Positions 42,832 to 50,338 of a stretch of 64,000 nt of DNA are shown one piece after another. The position numbers and the translations under genes are program-made. Origin of the DNA: Afifellaceae bacterium (GTDB lineage: Bacteria; Pseudomonadota; Alphaproteobacteria; Rhizobiales; Afifellaceae); NCBI GenBank assembly GCA_028281235.1, contig JANQKG010000025.1, positions 1 through 64,000 on the forward strand, in the 5' to 3' direction. The notes beneath the pieces were generated by a model. It worked only from the letters and a program-made list of their open reading frames with translations, was not told the origin of the DNA and made no database searches. Numbering within the stretch: position 1 is the first letter of the stretch; each line of letters opens with the position of its first letter.

Positions 42832-44252
42832 TGCGCAGCGGCGACGCGCAGGCGGTCAGCTGGCGGGCGCTCCTTCAAGGCGGCAATTCCGTTCGGCTCT
42901 TCATCGTGTGTTTCGGTGTCTGGCTGCATGCGGCTGACGGCCTGCTCGTCACGACGATGATCCCAAAAATTGTGCCTGACATCGGCGGCGCGCGTTTCGT
43001 CGCGTGGACTGTTGCGCTTTACGAGATCGGGTCGATCGCTGCCGGCGCGTCCGTCGCCGTCATCGCCGCGCGCACTGGTCTGCGGCGGGCCATGATGGTC
43101 GCTGCAATGATCTACGCAGCGGGATGCGTGGTCAGCGCATTGGCACCCAATATGGGCGTCATGCTCGCCGGCCGTCTGGCGCAAGGCTTGGGCGGCGGCG
43201 GCCTTGCGGCGCTTTCCTTCGTGTCGGTCTCACTGCTTTTCCCGCGCGTATTGATGCCGCGCGCGATCGCGGCCGTGTCGGCACTATGGGGCGTTTCGGC
43301 TTTCGTCGGTCCGCTCATTGGCGGGCTGTTCGCCGATGCAGGATTGTGGCGTGGCGGGTTCTGGTCGTTTGCTGCGCAGGCGATCGTGCTGGCGGCCGCC
43401 ATCGGGATGACCGGTGCGCTGGACCAGCGGCAGGACGTTCCCGCCGCCACGCGCTTGCCTTTATGGCGGCTGTGCGTTCTGTCGCTCGGCGTGCTGGCGG
43501 TCGCGGCCGCCGGCATAGCGGTCTCGCCGCTCACGACACCGCTTCTGGTCGCCGTCGGCCTTTTGCTTCTGGTGCTCTTCCTGCGCATGGACGGGCGTCG
43601 AACGGAAAGCCGGCTCTTGCCACGGCGCACATTCGATCCACGCGATGGTGTCGGCGCGGCCCTTTTGATGATCGTGTGCTTCTCCGTGGCAACCGTTGCG
43701 CTCACCGTCTACGGCCCGCTCGTCTTCACGCGGCTTTATGGCGTCTCGGCGCTGACCGCCGGCTACATCGTCGCGCTTTCGGCAATCGGCTGGTCGGTGA
43801 CGGCGGTGATCGTCTCCGGCGTACGGGAGCGGTTTGATGGTGCGCTGATCCTCAGTGGGATGGGTGTCCTGACCATCAGCATCGCCGGGTTTGCGATTGC
43901 TGTGCCAAACGGCTTGTTCTGGGCGGTGCTCGTCTTCGCGACATTTGAGGGTGTCGGTTTCGGTATGGCGTGGACGTTTATCCTGCGCCGGGTCACGGCG
44001 CTCGCGGAAGCAGGCGATGTCGGACGCGTCGCTGCCGCAATGCCGACCCTGCAAAGGCTGGGATACGCGCTAGGTGCGGCCTATGTTGGGATTATCGCCA
44101 ACGCGGCGGGCTTTGCCGATGGGGCAACCGAGGCAACAATGCGCGCCGTCGGTTTCTGGATATTCGCGGGCTCGCTGCCGCTGGCGGCCGTCGGCCTCTA
44201 TGCGGCCTGGCGCTTCGTTAGCGCGACCCGCGAGCGCCTCAGCCCGGTGTGA
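42831..44252 (+). CDS. MFS transporter
   Basis: A 473-residue major facilitator with about 12-14 hydrophobic segments. The loop after helix 2 reads AARTGLRRAMM, and motif GRLAQGLGGGGLAALSFVSVSLLFP resembles the drug:H+ antiporter (DHA2) class. A central loop with charged residues (MDGRRTESRLLPRRTFDPRDG) divides the halves. The substrate is unknown. It starts in the stop codon of the ABC1 kinase gene. Confidence 0.9.
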   Translation: MRSGDAQAVSWRALLQGGNSVRLFIVCFGVWLHAADGLLVTTMIPKIVPDIGGARFVAWTVALYEIGSIAAGASVAVIAARTGLRRAMMVAAMIYAAGCVVSALAPNMGVMLAGRLAQGLGGGGLAALSFVSVSLLFPRVLMPRAIAAVSALWGVSAFVGPLIGGLFADAGLWRGGFWSFAAQAIVLAAAIGMTGALDQRQDVPAATRLPLWRLCVLSLGVLAVAAAGIAVSPLTTPLLVAVGLLLLVLFLRMDGRRTESRLLPRRTFDPRDGVGAALLMIVCFSVATVALTVYGPLVFTRLYGVSALTAGYIVALSAIGWSVTAVIVSGVRERFDGALILSGMGVLTISIAGFAIAVPNGLFWAVLVFATFEGVGFGMAWTFILRRVTALAEAGDVGRVAAAMPTLQRLGYALGAAYVGIIANAAGFADGATEATMRAVGFWIFAGSLPLAAVGLYAAWRFVSATRERLSPV

Positions 44253-44299
44253 TTTGGGCTCGCGGACCGGGAGGCGGCACGCGCATTGCGGGGTAGCAT

Positions 44300-45175
44300 A
44301 TGTTTGAGGGATTTGAGCTCCATAGAGTGGATGCGGGCGAGGTGACGATCCGCGCGCGCATCGGCGGCGATGGCCCACCGCTGCTGCTCCTCCACGGCAA
44401 CCCGCAAACGCACATGATGTGGCACAAAATCGCGCCGGCGCTGGCGGAGCATTTCACTATCGTCGCCGCTGACCTTCGCGGCTACGGCGAAAGCTCAAAG
44501 CCGCCATCGGCGCACGGTCACGAGTCCTATTCCAAACGGATGATGGCGCGCGACCAGATGGCAGTGATGCGCCATTTCGGCTTCACGCGTTTTGCCCTCG
44601 TCGGCCACGATCGCGGCGGGCGCTGCGGCTATCGCATGGCGCTCGATCATCCCGAATGCGTGGAGAGGCTCGCCGTCCTCGACATCCTGCCCACCTACGA
44701 ACATTACCGGCGCACCGACATGGGCTTCGCCATGGGCTACTGGCACTGGTTTTTTCTCGCGCAGCCCCATCCATTGCCGGAGAAGCTGATCGGCGGCGAT
44801 CCGGAGTCGTTCTTCAAGCGGAGCTGGCCTGGCGGGGGTGCGTTGCCGGCGTTCCTTGCGGCGGAGGCTGTTGAGGATTACTGGCGCGCCTTCTCCAACC
44901 CGGCGACCGTGCACGCCATTTGCGAGGATTATCGCGCTGGCGCCACCTGCGACTACCGCAACGACGAGGCGGATTTCGGCAAGCGGACGATCGCCTGTCC
45001 GCTGCTCGTCCTATGGGGGAGCACGGGTGTCGTCGGGCGGCTTTACGATCCGCTGGAGGTGTGGCGCGGCTGGGCCGACGACCTCTGCGGCGAGGCGATC
45101 GAGGCGGGGCATTTTCTGGCGGAGGAGCGGCCCAAGGAGACGCTCGACGCCCTGCTGCGGTTTCTTTTGCCTTAG
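44300..45175 (+). CDS. Fluoroacetate/haloacetate dehalogenase-like alpha/beta hydrolase
   Basis: A 291-residue alpha/beta hydrolase with the residue set of fluoroacetate dehalogenases. It has the nucleophile D104 and carboxylate-binding R105 and R108 (GHDRGGR), halide-site H149 and W150 (GYWHWFF) and Y211 (CEDYRAG). The catalytic H271 (AGHFLAEE) and D128 as likely acid support follow. These correspond to D110, R111, R114, H155, W156, Y219 and H280 of the characterised Rhodopseudomonas enzyme RPA1163. Such enzymes break the C-F or C-Cl bond of haloacetates. The gene is alone, 47 bases after the MFS gene. Epoxide hydrolase is the alternative but lacks this Arg pair. Confidence 0.87.
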   Translation: MFEGFELHRVDAGEVTIRARIGGDGPPLLLLHGNPQTHMMWHKIAPALAEHFTIVAADLRGYGESSKPPSAHGHESYSKRMMARDQMAVMRHFGFTRFALVGHDRGGRCGYRMALDHPECVERLAVLDILPTYEHYRRTDMGFAMGYWHWFFLAQPHPLPEKLIGGDPESFFKRSWPGGGALPAFLAAEAVEDYWRAFSNPATVHAICEDYRAGATCDYRNDEADFGKRTIACPLLVLWGSTGVVGRLYDPLEVWRGWADDLCGEAIEAGHFLAEERPKETLDALLRFLLP

Positions 45176-45294
45176 CGGGGCGAAATCGCCGCGTGCGGCG
45201 GGTCGGCACGTTGCTCCGATTTCGCTGCTTGTGTAAAAGGCCGGCAACATTGTCAATCAGCCTCACCGGCAAACAGGCTTTCCTGGGGGAATGC

Positions 45295-45594
45295 ATGGCC
45301 GAACACTCGCCCTCCGGACCCGTCCAGGTCGGCGCTTCAATGGACTATCCGGAGCACGAGCGGACCTATACCGGCTTTATTGCGCTCACCAAGGTCGGCA
45401 CCGCCGCAACCATCGCCATTCTCCAGGCGCTGGTGCTTTTTGGCCTCGCCAGCAACGCCTTCTGGCTTGGTGTCCTGATGATCGTGCTGACGACGATCGC
45501 CTCCATCATCTGCGTCGTGGCCAAGGGCGACATCAAGGCGCTGGTGGGCGTCATCGTTATCGGTTTCGTCCTGATGGCCCTGACGCTCGGCTAG
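45295..45594 (+). CDS. aa3-type cytochrome c oxidase subunit IV
   Basis: A 99-residue membrane protein of the small bacterial aa3-oxidase subunit IV family. The signature SMDYPEHERTYTGFIALTKVGTAAT precedes three hydrophobic segments, about 36-52, 55-75 and 82-98. In Hyphomicrobiales this gene commonly stands just upstream of pntA, as here, rather than with the other cox genes. GGGGGA precedes the ATG. The first long hairpin begins at its stop codon. Confidence 0.88.
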   Translation: MAEHSPSGPVQVGASMDYPEHERTYTGFIALTKVGTAATIAILQALVLFGLASNAFWLGVLMIVLTTIASIICVVAKGDIKALVGVIVIGFVLMALTLG

Positions 45595-45669
45595 TGGAGC
45601 GAGTTTGACATATGAGTTTCGTCTGCAGCGAGGCTCGTGCTCAAATGTCGAACTCAAAAGCTCCACTAG
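45591..45669. repeat. Long imperfect hairpin 1 upstream of pntA
   Basis: Arms CTAGTGGAGC (45591-45600) and GCTCCACTAG (45660-45669) pair perfectly. GAGTTTGACATATGAG (45601-45616) pairs with CTCAAATGTCGAACTC (45640-45655) at 14 of 16 positions. An AAAA bulge sits on the 3' side and the loop is 23 bases. The first arm includes the TAG stop of the oxidase subunit gene. It shares design with hairpin 2: a GACAT core, a 4-base bulge and a 23-base loop. Confidence 0.88.
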
Positions 45670-45685
45670 ACTCATAGACTTACTC

Positions 45686-45756
45686 GTGGTCCTTATGGTT
45701 CCGACATTTGCTCGGGCGAGGGCTGGCAAGGATTGCAAATGTCGGAACCGGACCAC
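45686..45756. repeat. Long perfect hairpin 2 covering the pntA ribosome-binding region
   Basis: GTGGTCC (45686-45692) and GGTTCCGACATTTGC (45697-45711), separated by a TTAT bulge, pair without mismatch to GCAAATGTCGGAACC (45735-45749) and GGACCAC (45750-45756). The loop is 23 bases and contains AAGGA. The 3' arm ends 6 bases before the pntAA ATG. It therefore holds the only purine-rich stretch (CGGAACCGGA) at Shine-Dalgarno distance, so in mRNA the site would be base-paired. Confidence 0.9.
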
Positions 45757-45762
45757 TGACGC

Positions 45763-46914
45763 ATGCGCATCACTGTTCTCAAGGAGGACGCGGCGATGGA
45801 GCCGCGTGTCGCTGCGACGCCGGAATCGGTGCGCAAGTTCGTCGCCGCCGGTGCGACCGTTTGTGTGGAGGCCGGCGCCGGTGCCGCATCCGGCATTCTC
45901 GACCAGGATTACCGCGACGCCGGGGCGGACATTGCAGACACACGCCAGGCAGCGCTCGGCGATGCCGACATGGTTCTGCTGGTCCGCCGGCCGGAGAACG
46001 TCATCGGCTTCAGGAAAGGTGCGGCCGTCGTCGCGCTGATGGATCCGTATGACAACGAAGCGGCGCTGAAGACGCTCGCCGATGCGGGTCTTCAGGCCTT
46101 TTCGCTTGAGTTCATTCCCCGGATCACGCGCGCGCAGGTGATGGACGTGCTGTCCAGCCAGGCGAACCTGGCGGGCTATCAGGCGGTGATTGAGGCATCG
46201 GCCGCGTTCGGCCGCGCCATGCCGATGATGATGACGGCGGCGGGCACCGTTCCGGCCGCGCGCGTCTTCGTCATGGGCGCCGGCGTTGCCGGCCTGCAGG
46301 CGGTGGCGACGGCGCGTCGGCTTGGGGCCGTGGTTTCCGCCACCGACGTCCGCCCCGCCGCCAAGGAGCAGGTCGCTTCGCTCGGCGCCAAGTTTATCGC
46401 GGTGGAGGACGAAGAGTTCAAGGCGGCCGAGACGGAAGCCGGTTACGCCAAGGAGATGTCGGCGGAATACCAGGCGAAGCAGGCGGCCTTGGTGAAGGAT
46501 CACATCGCCAAGCAGGATATCGTCATCACCACGGCGCTGATCCCCGGACGCCCGGCGCCGAAGCTCGTCAGTGCCGAGATGGTCGGTTCGATGGCGGAGG
46601 GCTCCGTGATCGTCGATCTGGCCGTGGAGCGCGGCGGAAATGTCGAGGGTGCCGTGCCCGGTGAGGTCGCGCGGGTCGGCGGTGTGACCATCGTCGGGCA
46701 TCTCAATATGCCCGGACGCATCGCGGCGTCATCGTCGGCTTTGCTGGCGCGCAACATCTTCGCTTTTGTCGATCCGATGATCGACAAAGAGACCAAAGCG
46801 CTCATGATCGACCGCGAGGACGAGATCATTGCAGCGACGCTGCTGACGGCGGACGGCGCGATCGTGCATCCGTCATTTGCCGCAAAGCCCGCCGACGGGG
46901 GAGGTGAGGCGTAA
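45763..46914 (+). CDS. pntAA: NAD(P) transhydrogenase subunit alpha part 1
   Basis: A 383-residue soluble domain I of proton-translocating transhydrogenase, binding NAD(H). Blocks are [57 protein letters not shown], the Rossmann loop [29 protein letters not shown] and the mobile loop region around [12 protein letters not shown]. The complex couples hydride transfer from NADH to NADP+ to proton entry. The split form with separate pntAA and pntAB is typical of alphaproteobacteria. TAATG joins it to pntAB. Confidence 0.96.
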   Translation: MRITVLKEDAAMEPRVAATPESVRKFVAAGATVCVEAGAGAASGILDQDYRDAGADIADTRQAALGDADMVLLVRRPENVIGFRKGAAVVALMDPYDNEAALKTLADAGLQAFSLEFIPRITRAQVMDVLSSQANLAGYQAVIEASAAFGRAMPMMMTAAGTVPAARVFVMGAGVAGLQAVATARRLGAVVSATDVRPAAKEQVASLGAKFIAVEDEEFKAAETEAGYAKEMSAEYQAKQAALVKDHIAKQDIVITTALIPGRPAPKLVSAEMVGSMAEGSVIVDLAVERGGNVEGAVPGEVARVGGVTIVGHLNMPGRIAASSSALLARNIFAFVDPMIDKETKALMIDREDEIIAATLLTADGAIVHPSFAAKPADGGGEA

Positions 46915-47390
46915 TGGAGAACGAGGCGATCAACGACGCCGCGCGGCGGGCACAGGAGGCGGCCGATGCTGCTGCGGCCGCAGCGGATCAAGCGCAGGAG
47001 GCCGCCGACCTGGCGGCGGAGATGGCGCTCAATCAGGACCTTTTCGGTGACGCCGCGGGCGCGGCTGCTCATGCAATGAGCGGCGGGGCGATCGACCCCT
47101 TCGTCTTCCGCTTCTCCATCTTCGTGTTGGCGATCTTCGTCGGGTATTACGTCGTGTGGTCGGTGACGCCGGCGCTGCACACGCCGCTGATGAGCGTGAC
47201 CAACGCCATCTCGTCGGTGATCGTCGTGGGCGCGCTGCTGGCTGTCGGCGTGCCGCTTATGGCGGAAGGGACGGGCCTGGCGCGGCTCTTCGGTTTCCTG
47301 GCGCTCCTCCTGGCGAGCGTGAACATTTTTGGCGGCTTCCTCGTCACGCAGCGCATGCTCTCCATGTACAAGAAGAAAGAGCGGGCATGA
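46914..47390 (+). CDS. pntAB: NAD(P) transhydrogenase subunit alpha part 2
   Basis: A 158-residue membrane subunit. After a polar, alanine-rich N-terminus (about 1-60) come hydrophobic helices beginning [22 protein letters not shown], then [23 protein letters not shown], the classic proton-channel part, and [29 protein letters not shown]. The long polar lead is larger than in many homologues. Its stop overlaps the start of mntA (ATGA), where pntB would be expected. Confidence 0.95.
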   Translation: MENEAINDAARRAQEAADAAAAAADQAQEAADLAAEMALNQDLFGDAAGAAAHAMSGGAIDPFVFRFSIFVLAIFVGYYVVWSVTPALHTPLMSVTNAISSVIVVGALLAVGVPLMAEGTGLARLFGFLALLLASVNIFGGFLVTQRMLSMYKKKERA

Positions 47391-47689
47391 GCGTTGATCG
47401 GGAGCTCATCCTCGCGAAGCTGCGCGAGCAGCGCGATCATATCGAGCGCGAATACGGTGTGCGGATGATCGGCATTGTCGGCTCCGTCGCCCGCGGCGAG
47501 GCGACCGATGAGAGCGATGTAGACGTGTGGGTCGACATAACGTCGGTTCCTACCTTGTTTCAGATTGCGGGAGCTGAGAATGAGGTGGCCGATGCGCTCG
47601 GTACAGGGCAGCGCGTGGATTTCGTGCTGCGCGAGAACCTCCGCCCCGCTTTGCGCGCGCGCATGGCGCACGACCTTGTTCAGCTTTAA
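47387..47689 (+). CDS. mntA: MntA-like nucleotidyltransferase antitoxin
   Basis: A 100-residue minimal nucleotidyltransferase. The motif [15 protein letters not shown] matches GSX10DXD exactly (residues about 31-45), with the third carboxylate in DFVLRE. MntA antitoxins add AMP to a tyrosine of the partner HepT and so block its RNase activity. It overlaps pntAB by 4 bases and hepT by one (TAATG). Base composition is visibly less GC-rich than in the pnt genes, which suggests acquisition. The symbol is by family and pairing. Confidence 0.87.
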   Translation: MSVDRELILAKLREQRDHIEREYGVRMIGIVGSVARGEATDESDVDVWVDITSVPTLFQIAGAENEVADALGTGQRVDFVLRENLRPALRARMAHDLVQL

Positions 47690-48030
47690 TGGATGAATCG
47701 GACCGGCACGCCTTGACACAGATGCTCCGTTACTCTGAGAGCGCCATCCGACTGCTGGGCGCACGAGACGACGCCTCGGTCGCGGCCGACGAGCGTACGT
47801 TCTTCGCTGTCTCCTATGCGGTTCAGACGATTGGTGAAGTTGCCAACCGTGTACCGGCAGAAACTCGAGACAGACTCTCCGGTATTCCGTGGCGGAACAT
47901 TGTCGGGATGAGGCACCATTTGGTCCACGGGTACGAAGATGTCCGTCCAGACATTCTTGTGAAGACCGTTCGCGAAGACTTGCCCCCGCTCGCAACTGAG
48001 CTTCGACGAGCATTGGAGGAGGACGCCTGA
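47689..48030 (+). CDS. hepT: HepT-like HEPN ribonuclease toxin
   Basis: A 113-residue HEPN-domain protein. The helix AVSYAVQTIGEVANRVP and the C-terminal RX4HXY motif in GMRHHLVHGYEDV are the HepT hallmarks: R and H for RNA cleavage, Y as AMPylation target. It overlaps mntA by one base and pntB by one base (TGATG), so it is translationally linked in both directions. Sequence is less GC-rich than its neighbours. It forms a type VII toxin-antitoxin pair with mntA by family knowledge. Confidence 0.88.
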   Translation: MDESDRHALTQMLRYSESAIRLLGARDDASVAADERTFFAVSYAVQTIGEVANRVPAETRDRLSGIPWRNIVGMRHHLVHGYEDVRPDILVKTVREDLPPLATELRRALEEDA

Positions 48031-49424
48031 TGAGCGCCAGTCTCACCGCCTTCCTCTATCTCATCGCCGGCGTTCTCTTCATTCTGGCGCTGCGCGGGCT
48101 GTCGCATCCTGAGACCAGCCGCCAGGGCAACATGTTCGGCATGGTCGGCATGGCGCTGGCCGTGCTGACAACGCTTTTCGGGCATCCGCCATCCGGTCTG
48201 TTCGCCTGGGCGATGCTGATCGTCGCGGTCGTCGCCGGCGGCGGGGTCGGGGCAACCATCGCTCGACGCATCCCGATGACGGCCATGCCGCAGCTTGTCG
48301 CGGCGTTCCATTCGCTGGTCGGCCTGGCAGCCGTTCTGGTGGCGGCGGCAGCGCTCTACGCGCCGGAAGCCTTTGAAATCGGCGAGGTGGGGGCGATCCA
48401 CACGCAGGCGCTGATTGAGATGAGCCTCGGCGTGGCGATCGGCGCCATCACCTTCACGGGGTCGGTCATCGCCTTCGCCAAGCTCGACGGGCGCATGTCC
48501 GGCGCGCCGATCATCCTGCCGGCGCGGCACGTGGTGAACGCCGGACTAGGCGTGCTCCTCGTCATCCTCATCATTGTCTTGGCGACCACGGAGAGCCGTC
48601 TCGCCTTCTGGGTCATCGTCATCGTCAGCCTGGCGATTGGCGGGCTCATCATCATCCCGATCGGCGGCGCCGACATGCCGGTCGTGATCTCCATGCTGAA
48701 CTCCTATTCCGGCTGGGCGGCGGCCGGTATCGGCTTCACGCTCGGCAACACGGCGCTGATCATCACCGGCGCGCTGGTGGGCTCCTCCGGTGCCATCCTC
48801 TCCTACATCATGTGCAAGGGGATGAACCGTGCCTTCCTCTCCGTCATTCTCGGCGGTTTCGGCGGCGAGACGGCCGGGCCGGCGGGCGATGCCGGCGACA
48901 AGACGGTCAAGCAGGGCTCCGCCGATGACGCGGCGTTCCTGATGAAGAACGCCTCGCGTGTCATCGTCGTGCCGGGCTACGGCATGGCCGTGGCGCAGGC
49001 GCAGCATGCGCTCCGCGAGATGGCCGACAAGCTAAAGGCGGAGGGCGTTGAGGTGAAATACGCCATTCATCCGGTCGCCGGCCGCATGCCGGGCCATATG
49101 AACGTGCTCCTGGCGGAAGCCAACGTGCCCTATGACGAAGTGTTTGAGCTCGACGACATCAACTCAGAATTCGCGCAGACCGATGTCGCCTATGTGATCG
49201 GGGCCAACGACGTGACCAATCCGGCGGCGCGCGACGACCCGACCTCGCCGATCTACGGCATGCCGATCCTCGACGTCGACAAGGCGGCGACCTGCCTCTT
49301 CGTCAAGCGCTCCTTGGCGTCCGGCTATGCCGGCATCGACAACACCTTGTTCTACAAGCCGGCGACGATGATGCTCTTCGGCGACGCCAAGAAGATGACG
49401 GAGGACATCGTCAAGGCGCTTTAG
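48030..49424 (+). CDS. pntB: NAD(P) transhydrogenase subunit beta
   Basis: A 464-residue subunit with about nine helices, then the NADP(H)-binding domain III. Domain III blocks are VIVVPGYGMAVAQAQHALREMAD (GYG loop), KYAIHPVAGRMPGHMNVLLAEANVPYD, YVIGANDVTNPAARDDPTSPIYGMPILDVDKA and KRSLASGYAGIDNTLFY. All are intact, so the transhydrogenase should work. Its ATG lies in the stop codon of hepT, so its translation now depends on the toxin gene rather than on pntAB. Confidence 0.96.
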   Translation: MSASLTAFLYLIAGVLFILALRGLSHPETSRQGNMFGMVGMALAVLTTLFGHPPSGLFAWAMLIVAVVAGGGVGATIARRIPMTAMPQLVAAFHSLVGLAAVLVAAAALYAPEAFEIGEVGAIHTQALIEMSLGVAIGAITFTGSVIAFAKLDGRMSGAPIILPARHVVNAGLGVLLVILIIVLATTESRLAFWVIVIVSLAIGGLIIIPIGGADMPVVISMLNSYSGWAAAGIGFTLGNTALIITGALVGSSGAILSYIMCKGMNRAFLSVILGGFGGETAGPAGDAGDKTVKQGSADDAAFLMKNASRVIVVPGYGMAVAQAQHALREMADKLKAEGVEVKYAIHPVAGRMPGHMNVLLAEANVPYDEVFELDDINSEFAQTDVAYVIGANDVTNPAARDDPTSPIYGMPILDVDKAATCLFVKRSLASGYAGIDNTLFYKPATMMLFGDAKKMTEDIVKAL

Positions 49425-49442
49425 GGAGGCGCCGCTCGCCCC

Positions 49443-50264
49443 ATGTGGAACGGAGCCATAAGGCGCGTGCTGTCGGTCGTTCTCATCGCCGCGGCGGTCT
49501 ATGTCGCGGTCGTCGGCTTTCTTTACGTCTTCCAGCGCAATCTTGTCTTCCAGCCCGGTGGCACGCTCGCTGCGCCGGCGGAGGTCGGGCTCAGCTCCGT
49601 CGAGGCCGTGACCTTGACGATGGCCGACGGGACGGAGCTTCTCGGCTGGCACGCCGAGCCTCAGCCGGGGCAGCCGTCGGTGCTCTATTTCCACGGCAAT
49701 GCCGGCAACATCTCCATGCGCGCGGAATCGTTCCAAAAAATCCTCGATTCCGGGTTGGGGCTGCTTGCTGCGAGCTATCGTGGCTATGCGGGAAGCGGCG
49801 GCAGGCCGAGCGAGGATGCGCTGCTTGCCGACGCGCTGGAGCTCTATGATTGGCTAGCGGCGCGCACCGGACCCATCGTGCTCTATGGCGAGTCGCTCGG
49901 CTCGGGTGTTGCGATCCATGTGGCGACGGAGCGCGAGGCGGCGGCCGTGATTCTTGAGGCGCCCTATACCGCTGCCGTCGACATTGCGCGGGAGACCTAT
50001 CCTTGGGTGCCGGTCGGATTGTTGATGCACGATCAGTTTCTTTCGCGCGAGCGGATCGGGCGCGTTGTGGAGCCGGTCCTCATCCTGCACGGCGCGGACG
50101 ACGCGGTCGTGCCTGTTGCGCATGGGCGGCGGATGTTTGAGCTGGCGGCCGAGCCCAAGCGCCTGATGATCGTTGAGAATGTCGGCCATATTGGTTTGTG
50201 GGAGCAGGGTCTTTGGCCGAGCGTGCTCGACTTCCTCAGCGAGCACGGCGTACGCCCTAACTAG
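49443..50264 (+). CDS. Membrane-anchored alpha/beta hydrolase (BEM46/YfhR-like)
   Basis: A 273-residue protein. One N-terminal helix (VLSVVLIAAAVYVAVVGFLYVFQ) anchors it, followed by an alpha/beta hydrolase domain. Motifs are YFHGNAGNISMRAESFQ, SYRGYAGSGGRPSE, the nucleophile elbow LYGESLGSGVAIHVA, HGADDAVVPVAHGRRM and a late GHIGLW histidine. The catalytic Ser-Asp-His set is thus complete. Substrate unknown. It follows pntB by 18 bases and may be its co-transcribed neighbour. Confidence 0.9.
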   Translation: MWNGAIRRVLSVVLIAAAVYVAVVGFLYVFQRNLVFQPGGTLAAPAEVGLSSVEAVTLTMADGTELLGWHAEPQPGQPSVLYFHGNAGNISMRAESFQKILDSGLGLLAASYRGYAGSGGRPSEDALLADALELYDWLAARTGPIVLYGESLGSGVAIHVATEREAAAVILEAPYTAAVDIARETYPWVPVGLLMHDQFLSRERIGRVVEPVLILHGADDAVVPVAHGRRMFELAAEPKRLMIVENVGHIGLWEQGLWPSVLDFLSEHGVRPN

Positions 50265-50338
50265 AGCATCATCGTATCGGGCCTTGCGCCTCCTGGCTGT
50301 GATGGTAGCGTTTCACCAACCGCGGGGAGGGCGCAGCC

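Noticed and set aside
50263..50283. A possible fourth copy of the 60-base dispersed repeat (CTAGAGCATCATCGTATCGGG)
   Set aside because: Only one end is recognisable and with mismatches; the opposite arm is missing, so it is at best a remnant.
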